The notes beneath the pieces were generated by a model. That model searched no databases, had not been told where the DNA came from, and saw only the letters and a list, made by a program, of their open reading frames with translations. The translations under genes and the position numbers were made by a program. Below are positions 38,501-49,700 of a stretch of 64,000 nt of DNA, in pieces; the stretch's first letter is position 1, and every line of letters begins with the position of its first letter. Source of the DNA: Serinus canaria (taxonomy: Eukaryota > Chordata > Aves > Passeriformes > Fringillidae); the NCBI RefSeq assembly GCF_022539315.1, contig NC_066313.1, forward strand, positions 27,689,059 through 27,753,058. The letters are read 5' to 3'.

Positions 38501-39444
38501 AACTGCAGGATTTTTGTCAATGTATTTCTTTAAGCTTCCCTATGCATATTTTTAAATGTCATTAGCAATAAGGCTTCCATGACTTTCTACAATCTATGTG
38601 GGGTTTTGCTGGAAGAAACCACACCTTAGTACTGAACCCAAACTACTTTGGGCAATTTGAGCCAGCCCTTTTCCTTTGGCCAGCACATTGCCTAAAATCC
38701 TATCAATAGTCTTTTAGGTACTCTAGCTATTCCAGAGCAAACTCTTTTCACTCATCAGTGAGCTAGTGCTTTTTAATAGCGTTTTAAAAATTCCCTGTAG
38801 TCACCTAATCCCTTCTGTTGCTCTTCACTGAGCTCCCAGTTCATCAGTGCTGCGGCACAGAAGTTCACGCAGTCAAACACAAATAGTCTCTGTGCATTTG
38901 CATTAGTGCCATAAAGTCAGGGACTGTCCAATTTCAACACCAAGGGTTCAGAGGCACAAAAGGAAAAAAGGAGAAAATGCCAGACTGATATGCTATGATC
39001 TGGGTGGAAGAGGGGAAGGCTAAGCCTTTAAAAAAATCATCTAAAAACTAATTTTAAAAGAACTTTCTAGGGATTTAGGGCAAGTTCCCCTTTCCACTCT
39101 GATTTCCATATACACAACTCTTTTCAACACTGGCCTGGTACAGTGGCCTGGTACAGACTATCAGCCAAGAGAAGCAGGAAATATTCAATTCAATGGACTC
39201 TATTCTGATCCTTTCAATCAGGACTGTCCAGTTAATTTATAAAACAGAGTAAGATCTGTTTTAGCTTAATTCTTTTAAGGAATTTAACATTTTTGATTTT
39301 ACTCTGTTTTCAAAGACAGATTTGCTTCTTCACACTCTCACTTTTTGTTTAACCCATTAAACAATAATCAAAAGAAGCTATTTAGGAGACAATTTTTTAA
39401 TCTATTCTTCTCACGTAACAGCGATGTAGTCACTAATTTGATTT
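35564..39444. other. Probable EPHB6 first intron, middle part
   Basis: No gene recognised. A 141-codon + frame at 37105-37530 has no motif or known relative. Confidence 0.55.
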
Positions 39445-39905
39445 CACAGAATCACAGAATGATTTGGGTTGGAGGGCACCTTAAAGACCATTAAATTCTG
39501 TCTCCCTGCCATGGGCAGGGACACCTTCCACTAGACCAGGTTGCTCCAAGCCCCATCCAGCCTGGCCTTGAACACTTCCAGGGATGGGGCATCCACAGCT
39601 TCGCCAGGCAACCTGTTCCAGTGCCTCACCACTCTCTGAGTAAAGAATTCCTTCCTCTACACCAACCCTTCAAGTCTGAAGTCTCCCAGATATTGTACTG
39701 CTTACAGGTCCTTGCCAAAAGTCCCTCTCCAGCTCTCTTACATCCCCTTTAGGTACTGGAAGGTCACAATAATGTCACTCCAGAGTCTTCCCCAGTCTGA
39801 ACAATCCCAGCTCTCTGAGCTTGTCTACAGGACAGGTGCTTCACCCCTCTTCACCCTGGCCTTTTCTGGCCCTCCATCTTCTGCCTGAAGATGTCCTTAG
39901 TTCTT
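39445..39905 (-). mobile_element. CR1 LINE 3' fragment
   Basis: Clear reverse-complement CR1 3' end: 'CACAGAATCACAGAATGATT' at the left (the element's 3' end), then 'GGGTTGGAGGGCACCTTAAA', 'AAGCCCCATCCAGCCTGGCC', 'AACCTGTTCCAGTGCCTCAC' and, to the right, RT C-terminal sequence ('GGTGCTTCACCCCTCTTCAC'). Truncated at its 5' end near 39.9 kb. Confidence 0.93.
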
Positions 39906-42900
39906 CCAAGAACCTGCAGTTCTCTGAGACCATCCAGAGCCACTTCTAATTCGAGAGTGGTAAAATCATCCATGAGAAACACACAACCATCAGCACCACT
40001 CTTGCAGTCTGAGTTAAGAGGACTTCAGACTGAAACAAGGAGCACAAGTCATGCATCATTCCCATTACGTTATTTCACCAAATGTCTTTCTGGTGCTCAG
40101 CCTGGGGCCCCAAGCAAAAGGGTAGCTACAGTAAGGCTCAAAATGAAGACTAATTACTCTTCAGCATCTGACTCCACATACATGTCCCAGCAGAACAAGG
40201 CACGTGCAAACTAAGAAAATTCCCTCTGTCAAAGCCTCTACCTATCCCCTAGATTTTAAAAGACTAGTGATTTACACTCAAGTTGCCAGAATTTGTTCTC
40301 ACATCACATGAGAACATTTTCATGTACTTCTAACATGGTTAGATACTGGAAGAGGAGAAGATCACTAAGATCCTCTCTGCACTAGCAAGGAAACAAACAT
40401 TCCTCAACACTATCAGCACTATTCCATTCCTGATACCATAGTGATGGCAGTGCTAACTGCTGATATGGTAGCCCCTTTATGGACAACACATGCACCAAAT
40501 GGAATTAGTAAACTCACTGAAAAGTGAAAATGTCAGTACATATTTGCATCCCCATTGCTGCTGGCACCAGCTGAAAGCCTACTGACATTAGGAAGGGAAG
40601 GGACCATCTGGGAGACAACTGCAGGCATGCATCCCAATCCAGCTGCGCTTCCAGCAGCTTCTTCCTGGCTCAAACCCAAGAAGGAGTAATTTCCAACATC
40701 TTCCTGGTGCAGAAAGCATTCCAGATTCTGTGTACTGGAATGAAATCAATCCTAGCTGTGAGTGAAACCTAACATTTGGAAATTCAAACAGTCTTATAAA
40801 CAGCCTAGTCTGAATTTCCAAATGAAAATTATTCAAGACCTGCCCAGAAGGATCTGTAATATTGTCCCTCTTGTGGCATCCCACTCTCTTCTTTGAGAAT
40901 AGTTAAGAAGATAAGAGAGTTCTGCCAAGGAACCATGCTTCCATTTGCAGACATCCCCAGGATCTGAGAGAACCTGTGGTAAGCCTGATGCTAAAGGCTT
41001 CCACACAGGCGTCTGTATCCTACACACTGCCTCTGAAGTGGTCAGCTGGGCCAAACAGATTCATATCATGTGAGTGTTTTGCAGTAAGTGGGAGAGAGAT
41101 CAGGTCATTTAGGGAGCTTTGAAAGCTTTACAGTAACTTGGAGAAACATCAGTATGCTAAAACAGAAATATCTTACAAAGAGTCAGTAGTTCTCAGTCTT
41201 TAGCTTCTAGGGTTTAATTACATGATTTAGACACATTGGATATTTTCCAGAGACATGGCACAAAGCAAAAAACTGTACTTGGAAACTGCAGAATCAGCAG
41301 AGGAATCATTTACTTGGCAAGCTTAAGGAGACAGGGGTAAAAAAAAAAAAAAAGCCTGTCTGAAAACGAAGTCATGTATGTTTCAATGTGCAGGTCTGGG
41401 CTGGCGAGAATTTCCATCCTAAGGTGAATCAAGAGCTTAGGATTCAGCTTTCACATGTAAGACTGCAGTTTTCAGGCTGGAGAGGCTGTGTTCTTACAGT
41501 ACCCAGCATCTCCTCTGCTGCCAGGACAGCCCTTTTTCCTGCTCCTTGCCGGCAGCTGTGCGCACACAGGGGCATGCGCACACGCGCGTGCACACGGGCG
41601 TGGGGGTGTGCATGTGAAACGTCTGAACAAAAATCTTCTTGACAAGCAGGCCTGAGTAGCAGAATGCACAGGGGCCTCTGGAGGCACGGAAAATTGAAAC
41701 CAGTGACTAGAAGAGCTTTTCTCAGAAGTGGTCTCAAGAACAACGTTCAAGTAGGACCTCTGCGACAGAAGCATCAGCTTGCTCCATGGTGACTTTTTAA
41801 GAGGCAAGACAGCGACTTCAGTATAAAATAAGGTGCTAGGATCTCCAAAAAGTCCATACATTTTAACTGTATTTTTAAAAACACAACATCTATTAACAGT
41901 ACACTTCTGATAAAATTCTGTTTCTGGTGGCAGAGAAGTATTTCTTGAAAGCACAACAGAGTGCCTCTGAGAAGGAAGTACTAGAGTAGTTCTTTGTTAA
42001 GTTTAAAACTCCTTGTATAAATCAAGTGTGAGAAGAGTGACAACGTGAAATGGCTTTTTCTTACTCAGACTTGCTGCTCCCATGTTTGACTGCTGTGGCT
42101 GACACGAGCAATTAAGGAGCTTTTATCCTTTTGGGGGTCTGCTTACCTAGCAGCACTGGAGAAAAAGTGTTAGTTTGCTGTTGTGCAACATCTACAGAAT
42201 TATTTACAAAATACACCTGTGTTACACTTGTGTACACCCCTGAAGCCCATGACACTTCATGGCTGCCTAAGAGCAAACATGGAGAGAAGAGTGATATCCA
42301 CCCCAAGATTTATCAGGTAGTAGCTGAAGTATAATAAGGTCATAATGAGTTGGGAAACTGCTGAATGTGTGCAGTCAGTAGCTGGAAGAAATACCTTACC
42401 TGTATTTCTGTAAGATGATACAAAACTTGCTAACAAAATCAAAATCAACAGCAACATATAACTGTAATATAATATTAAATCAGGTTTAAGGAAAAAAAAA
42501 ACCCAACAGCAAACAAGATTAAATAATGACAGTATTATAGGGGCTCATCAGTTTCCCCCTAAACCTTTAGTCAGCTTTTCACAGAAATAAGTCATTGAGC
42601 TTTTTGAAAAAAAAATCCTCACATGTTTATGACCAAAACCAGACAATCTGGAATATTCTTTATAAATACTTCTTAATGACAGCACCATTTTTAGAAGACA
42701 CTGCCCTCTTGTTTGGTGGCTAAATAACATTATAAAGCTCTAGCTTGACCACCAATTTGTACTTCTTCCACCTTCTATTGTTTATGTGTGCAGTAAACAT
42801 ATGCAGTATGGCCACAGAATTAAAAATATATTGTGCAACCTTAAGTGTGCTCCAAAAGCACCCTGTACTAATCTGCAGGGACTTCAGGTTAACCCTCTGC

Positions 42901-44569
42901 ACAGGGACTGCTGATGGACAGTGAAATACAAGGAAACTAAGGTTTTAGGGAGAGCAGATCTGGAGACAGGAGCATTCCTGAACCAGAGGAAAAGCATGCA
43001 TAAATCTTCTGACAATCCAGGGAAGGAAAGCTGGCCAAAAACCAAAACTGTCTTAATTGGAGGCACATGAGATAAGGGGTGGGGGGGGGAATACACTCAT
43101 CTCTTACAGGATTCTCTGCATATGGCACATGCAGTATCAGAGGGGAGAAGGGGAAGCCATCTGCACCTGGACACAAAGAGGGATGCACACATGAATCCCT
43201 ACAGGCATAAGGGAGACAATTCTCAATGGGCTAAGGGATCAGCTCCCTTGTCAGACACATCTGCTGGCGGCCTATGGGAGCATGCTGGATAATAAGCAGC
43301 TGTCTCCTTGGAGCCACCAGCTGCCTTCCCCCCAAAAAGGATTTACACTGTGCCATTGGTCAGCCTCCAAGCAAAATACAGGAGGCAAAGACAGTAGCAG
43401 CCTTGGGCAAAAGAAAAAAGAATTAGACATCTCCTCCCCAAACCCCTCCAAAATGTCTCTATAACCTAAGCTGTTCATGCAACAGATAACACCTTGGAAG
43501 AGCTGAGAACTTCAGAACAATGCAAGAAAACATGACTTTCTGTGGGGTTTCAGCGATTAAATTAGAAAGAGATACAATCCTACTTCATACAATATCCAGT
43601 GTCCCAAAGTGATGCTTTTTCCAAAAATCAAAACGCATGGCCATGCAAATAATTCTGAGCAGCTCAGTGCAAGAATGTCAAATAGAAGAGAACTCAGAAG
43701 ACAAGAAAAAATGTTTAGTGGCTAGAAGGGCACACAAGTCAAGGAATTTAAAACTGCACATGCATAACTTGGCTAAGAGAGCATACATGCAAAAGGCAGT
43801 AAAGGAAAGGATGCAATTAAGCGCACTAATCTGAAGTTTGCCAATACATTAGCAAAGTAAACTGAAGTAGTGCAAGGTGTTGAATTTAGGGAATGAACTT
43901 CTAGAGAAAAACAGTATTTTCTTCTGCAATGAGATGGGGTGAGAAGGATTATTAGATTGTGGACTATCTTTTCCTTTCCTTCTCCCAAAGGAACATCAGC
44001 ATTGGAATTATTTCAAACTGGGAATGACGAAATACCTAAAAGTAACCAATAAATCCTGTATTAATGGCTTAGGGCAGGTGGATCAGCTGTGACTAAACAT
44101 GAGGTGCACCCACACCCAGTTCCATGTTTTGGATTAGAACCTATAAAACAATGAAAAAGGAAGCCTCCTCCTTCATTGCAGCTGAGGCTACAGATTTGTC
44201 TCTGTAACAGACGTGTCTGGTGGCAGCTAATTCTCCTTCACTTTGTTGTTTCCATTTGCCCTCTCACTCTACTTCATCATTAATCTGCATGACTTGGTAT
44301 CACTGCTAGTGAAGGATGCCCCTTGGGAGATCTGCTTCCCCATCTTCACTCTCAGATTTCTGGAACTTGTAGGAAAGGCAGGTGATACTCACTCTCCTTC
44401 CCAGCTAAATGAGTGTGGTAATAGAAAGAGAAACTTCAGAGTAAGTGAAATCATCTCAGTGGATCCCACAAAAGGCAAAATTAAAATTACCCATCACAAC
44501 AGCCCCTCCCACATTCTCAGATTTATTTAGCTTGAGTAGTAGTAACTTGCATCATCTCCTTGAAAAATA
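39906..44569. other. Probable EPHB6 first intron, right part
   Basis: No gene recognised. An A15 run is at about 41340-41354. A patch at 44.08-44.24 kb (CCTATAAAAC then GTCTCTGTAACAGACGTG) has the feel of an LTR promoter end but is too short to call. Confidence 0.5.
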
Positions 44570-45504
44570 GCCTAACACGGCTTTTCTCTGCCACAAGCAC
44601 TCATACAGCCATCTGTCCCCCACGAGAGCGCTGAGCAACCCCTACCCACAGACAAGGACACACAGCCTCCCTTGTGTCGTTCCACGAGGATCGGGACCCC
44701 ACACCAGCATCCATCAAGCCCCAGAGACTTCAAAGGCAGCATTTCCCTATGGCTCTCCAGGGGGCTAGAGAGAGGGGAAGCACCACTCGTGGGAGCAGAC
44801 CAAAGGCACCGAGGCCGTGTGGAAGGGCTCTGGGGGCGATGGCATCCTCCGTGAGCGGAGAGGCCGTGACCCGATTCCCCACATCTGTCCCCCCCGTGCC
44901 CACGGCCGGCACCTGACAGCAGACATGCGCTCGGGGGAGGGTCCCGGTAACGCTGCCTTTGAACAGCACACGCCGCGAAAGGAGGAAAAAAGAACGTCGC
45001 CTGAGGAGTTTTAACCCCTTTCGAAGTAGTCTTCGTTTGTTCTGTGCCCCCTCCCCCGGATGGCAGAGACCCGCGGGCACCCGCCACCACGTCCCGCTCG
45101 CTCCGAGCGCTCCGGCCGGACTCACAATGCCAGTCCGCGCCCGCCCGCCACGGTACCTTGTGCAGGACTCCAGCAACACCCCCTCCACTTCCCAGCATTA
45201 CTCGAGCAGTGTTCGCAGGAGCCCTTCCCGCTAGAGCCGTGCCGCCCGGCCTCCCGGCATCAGAAAAGTTGGACAAAGACCATTTTCACCGCGCGAGTTG
45301 CACCATCCCGGCGGGCCAGCGCCAGCTCCCTCTCGCTCCGCGCCCAACGCCGCTTTGTCCCCCGGCCCCGGGCACAGCCTCTGGCCTCGCTCGACGTCTT
45401 TCAACAAGTCGGATGCTTGGGAGCAGTGCCGATCTTTGCGCTCCCCTCCAGGCCCTTCACTGGGAATGTCTTCTCCCCGCCCAGGTTCCCCCTCCTGCAG
45501 GAGC

Positions 45505-45640
45505 CTCTCTTTCTCTCGCTTCCCAGGATCTGCCTGGTCCCTTTCTCCGGGCTCCTCTCTCTCTCTCGCTTTCTCTCCCCCCTCCCTCCCTCCCTTCCTC
45601 GCCGTGCCCCTCCTCCATTCTCTCTCCGCCCCCCCGACCT
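45505..45640. repeat. CT-rich (GA-rich on minus) tract in CpG island
   Basis: Alternating CTCTCTCTCTC, CCCTCCCTCCC and CTTTCTCTC runs. On the minus strand these are GAGAG elements, a common feature of TATA-less promoters and of DNA able to form triplex structures. Confidence 0.8.
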
Positions 45641-45909
45641 GCTTTCCTTCGCAGAAGCCCAGCGACGGCAAATGGGGGTGGGGGCGCTGCGAGATCCCGC
45701 ACTCCGAGGCGGCTGCAGCCACTCCTGTCACTTCCGCGGCCATCGCCATCCTGTGTGCCGCGCGCCCCGCCGGCTCCCCCGGCCGCCGCCTGCCTCCCCT
45801 CGGAGCCGCTCCGCTGGGCGGGTCGCTGGGCGGCACCGACTTCCCTCCGCGATCCCAGGCTGTGCTGCCGAACCCCTCCCGCTTCCCGCAGCCAGCCTCT
45901 TCCCCACTC

Positions 45910-45947
45910 TTGGAAAATCGCCCCCTCTTCAGAGGGGGATTTTCCAA
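45910..45947. promoter_or_regulatory. Hairpin with kappaB-like decamer
   Basis: TTGGAAAAT (45910-45918) and CCCCCTC (45921-45927) pair with GAGGGGGATTTTCCAA (45932-45947), leaving a two-base bulge and a TTCA loop: a 16-bp stem. GGGATTTTCC (45936-45945) fits the NF-kappaB consensus GGGRNWYYCC. The half-sites could instead be used singly as ordinary binding sites. Confidence 0.5.
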
Positions 45948-46194
45948 TAGGGTCTTCCCTCACCGCCTGCTCTTCGGGGATCCCGAGCGTGGCCGCAGCT
46001 GTGCCTGTTCCAACCCAACATCTGGCCGAGCCCCTGCCCCAGCCCCTACCCCTGTCAAGTTCAGGTCAGGAAGGACGGTGTGGCTGCACAAGTCTGATCC
46101 TTGGTCAGTCTCTCTTGATATTGTTGAAATCCCTGTTACTGTGTGCCATCTCCTGTTGGTCTGTATGACCCAGCCTCAAGTTCTTGCATCTGTG

Positions 46195-46755
46195 CTTACT
46201 TGTACTCCACCTCCAATGCCTCTACTCAGCCCTAAAGAGGCTCCTCTGGAGTGCAGTGTCCAGTTCTGGGCTCCTCATTAAAGAGAGACATGGAGCTCCT
46301 GGAGCCTGTCCAGCAGAGGGGAATGAGGATGATTTAGAGACTGGGGCATCTCTCTTGTGTGGAAAGGCTGAGGGAGCTGGGCCTGTTCAGCCTTTAGAAG
46401 AGATGTCTGAGAGGGGGCTCGTCAATGTCTATAAACACCTGCAGGGAAGGTGTGGAGGGTGGATCCAGGCTCTTCTCAGTGGTGCCAGCCACTAGGACAT
46501 GGGGCAGAAACTGATGGACAGGAAGTTCCAGCTGAGGATGAGGAAGAACTTCTTTACTGTGCAGGTGACTGAGCACTGGGACAGATTTCCCAGAGAGGTT
46601 ATGGAGTCTCCCTCACTGGAGATATTCCAGAACCATCTGGACACAATCCTGTGCCATGTGCTCTGGGATGATCCTGTTTGAACAGGGAGGTTGAAGCTGA
46701 TGATCCTTCCTGTGATCCCTTCCAACCTGACCCATGCTATGATTCTGTGAAATGT
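46195..46755 (+). mobile_element. CR1 LINE 3' fragment
   Basis: Good CR1 match on +: 'TCCAGTTCTGGGCTCCTCAT', 'GGGCCTGTTCAGCCTTTAG', 'AGGAAGAACTTCTTTACTGT', 'CACTGGGACAGATTTCCC', 'CCTTCCAACCTGACCCATGC', ending TATGATTCTGTGAA. Holds the RT C-terminus and 3'UTR only. It sits just outside the CpG island. Confidence 0.93.
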
Positions 46756-49700
46756 CACAGAGGCAAGGCGCTTCCTTGATTCTAGGTACTGACAAAACTC
46801 AATCATGTGGGTGAATCAAACAGGGTTTCTCAGTTCTTCCAAAAGAGAACCTCACCTTCCAATGTGGAAACAAAGGACTGAGAGCATCTTTATTGAAGAA
46901 TCTTTCTGAATGTCTCCTGTTTCCTGCTAGTGCAAGAACAAGAGTCTACCTACTCATTCTGCAAATGTCACTGGGCTGCATACAGAGAAATGCCAGTGGA
47001 TGAGGCATACAGCAGTACCCTCTGTTCATTCCTACTATTCAGTGAGTTACACAGCTGAGTGGCAGAAAATGAGGGAGGGTGCAGTGTACATTAGGACTGG
47101 ACGGAAAAGATACCAAAACTCAGTGCCTTACAATTCATAAATGTTTCTGTGATAACACAGAGCAGAATTTTGGGCTTCTGTTCCCAAAGTAACTCCCTTT
47201 GGTTTGAAGTATGAGCTTCACAACACACTCAATAGAAAGTGCCCACGATTCCCTTCCACGTAAGACACTGGTACACATACAAAAGGAAAAAGCACATTCA
47301 GTAAAGTTCTGATTAAAAGAAGTACCATCAGCAGACAGTGACACATCTCAGTGTTCAAAAAGCTAGGGCTGGTTTCCACCGAGCGCAGCCTTTTCTAGCA
47401 GTTCTGTATATATGCAGAGTAACACAAATACCTACTTCTTCCCAGACAGCATAGTTTCTTTCTTAATCCTCTCTGTGGGGGTTTCTAGACACCAATTACA
47501 ACAGACCTCTTTCCTTCCAACTTCCCTCCCTCTCCCTCCCCCCATCCGATTCTAAAAGAAATTCACTTCAGGAGAAATTGCAGGTATTCCCTCCTCCTGA
47601 AATCTGGTCCTTACTAGCTGGGTAGTAAATCTTTGCACATATGTTTTTCTTTCTTCCTCATTTTACTACTATGAGGAGCATCTGGCCCCTAGAAAGGAGC
47701 AGTGGGACTGTACCATTGCACCGGGGTCGGGAAAGAGGTTAACTAGCTGCTTTGTTCAATAGCTGCAGAAACACTTCCTCCCCTTTATGGTAACGGAATA
47801 TTCCCCCCAAAACCTCCTCCTCCTCCTCCTTCTTTTGGAATGAAAGCCAAGCATGAGCGAACTGCTACGCTGAATGGGGAAGTCTGAGAAAAGTTCCTGT
47901 GCACGCGTGCACATGCAACATCCAAACCCTCTTTAAAACTTCACCTGGAGAAAGGATGGCTGACAGTCAGTCTTTTATGAGGGATTTATTTTTAAGTCAG
48001 CATTTAAATGGTTTTTGTCCAGTGCTGCAGCATTTTGAAATGCTGCAGAATTTGTATGTTTAAGAAAAAAATTCCAGTTTCTGAAATCTTCCCTCTGCTA
48101 GGCAAATTAATGCACCCTACCAGAGAAACCTCAGCCCTCTCAATATATAAACAACCACAGCGGACATGACAGAAACAGACAAGAAAGAAAAAGCTCTCAG
48201 TCCCAACTACCACACATGGATTGGATTCGCAGGAGAATCTTAATTGTGCCAAAACCAGCATATCTCATGCAGCAGTGTGGCTTGCATGATAGAGAGCTGT
48301 GATCTCCAAAGAGAGCTACATGCACCCCAAAGGGATAAGCAAGGCAACCCACTGGTGTGCAGGAGGAAAGTAATAGAACTTCAGTAGTACATAATATATA
48401 AGTAAGTAAACGTATGTATAAGGGGGGTGTATGCTAAAGCCTTTTACCAAGTGGGATACCTGACCAAGAAAGTTTGGAGACACTGATAAAGGCAATCATG
48501 TACTCCAAATTACACAGACAGACATTCATTTTATAGACACGATTCCACACCATAGGGAGTTTCAAATGTCCAGACGTACAAACAGATCTCGTAATATTTA
48601 AAGCTGCAGTTATTAAAACAATGGTCAGAGCAGCAAAGCATAATTCATTTATCAAATACTCTCCTCACTGTGTGAAACGTGTTAGGTCTTGAAGAGAAAA
48701 GAATTGGAATGTGCAGGGCAGACCACACAAACCAAAGAGAAGAAAACCACCCATGAGAGAATAGCTGAGGAGGATAAAAGGGAGGGGTGAGGCTAAGACA
48801 AGGGGAATAGAGTTTCAAAGAAAAAGGAGAGGAGAAGGAGGGTAAGAGTAAGAGAGGTGGGAGACAGAGGTAGAGAAAGCAAGATACACACAGAGCAAAT
48901 ATAAAAGACAGACAAGGAAAGAAAGGGATGTGAAGAAGAAAGGGAGGAGCTGGGAACAGCAAATAGAATAGCAGGCAGAGCAAAGAATAAGAAGGGTACT
49001 ATTTATACATGAGAGAACATGTTTGACAAGCAGTTTTGAAGCAGAACTATTTAGTGGATAAAATCTTGAAGAAGATTTTTTTCAAGGGCAAATTTATCTC
49101 TGCAACTGTCTGAAATAGCACATTTTCCTTCACAGATTTCTGAAAAATAATCATACAGATCAGTAAACTAAAACCTTATAATATCCTTCTGGATACCCTA
49201 TATCCAAAGCCTTGTTGTTTTGTTTGTTGCTGTGCCTGGTGAAGTACAAAGGTATTTTCCCCCTAAGAAAGCCTGGCACAGAAAGAGGAGAAGCTTACAG
49301 AAAATTCATAAGAGATAACTGAAGATAATTTGGGGAAGCACAGAAGTGCAAAGGACTGAGGGGCAGCTCAACATGCAATGTGAAAGACCAGACCCTGCAC
49401 TTTTACAGTCTCCACACTGGCTCTTAGCAACCACCCATACACAATCATGCCTTTTGATTTTTTTTAAATCTTTATCACAAATAATGAGATTTTTTTTATC
49501 ACCAAGAAGGCTTCTGAGTCTCAGTTCTCCCTTGAAACAAGCAGTGTTCTTCTGCTTACAGACTAGGCTTATTCTCTGCTTTGTTCCTTCTTCGCCATCA
49601 CTCATTTCTGCTTAGGGCTTTGCTTATGAGCTTTAATGGAAATAAATGCCAGAGAGGAGAAAAACCACAATCTACATTAGCTGACTATTCACCCACCTGT

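Larger units (their letters stand above)
44620..46050. promoter_or_regulatory. CpG island, candidate EPHB6 promoter
   Basis: About 1.4 kb of GC-rich, CpG-dense sequence in an AT-rich neighbourhood, the main CpG island of the window. No TATA box is evident. It contains repeated GC boxes (GGGCGG at about 45815 and 45826), a composite CACTTCCGCGGCCATCGCC at 45729-45747 that on the minus strand gives YY1-like ATGGCG and ETS-like GCGGAAGTG, and a CT-rich tract (45505-45640). Since the EPHB6 coding exon has an upstream acceptor and points this way, the island is inferred to hold its non-coding first exon. Possible minus-strand donors are GTGAGT at 45125-45120 and GTGAGG at 45963-45958. It could equally be bidirectional. 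Long open frames on both strands (up to 374 codons) are expected in GC-rich DNA. Confidence 0.7.

Noticed and set aside
44080..44240. TATA-like CCTATAAAAC with a downstream GTCTCTGTAACAGACGTG as an LTR
   Set aside because: Too short and without identifiable ends; kept only as a remark in the intron entry.
45044..46168. 374-codon + frame, and long minus frames, in the CpG island
   Set aside because: Stop codons are rare in GC-rich DNA; several frames on both strands are open at once, composition is low-complexity (S, P, R), and no domain is recognisable.
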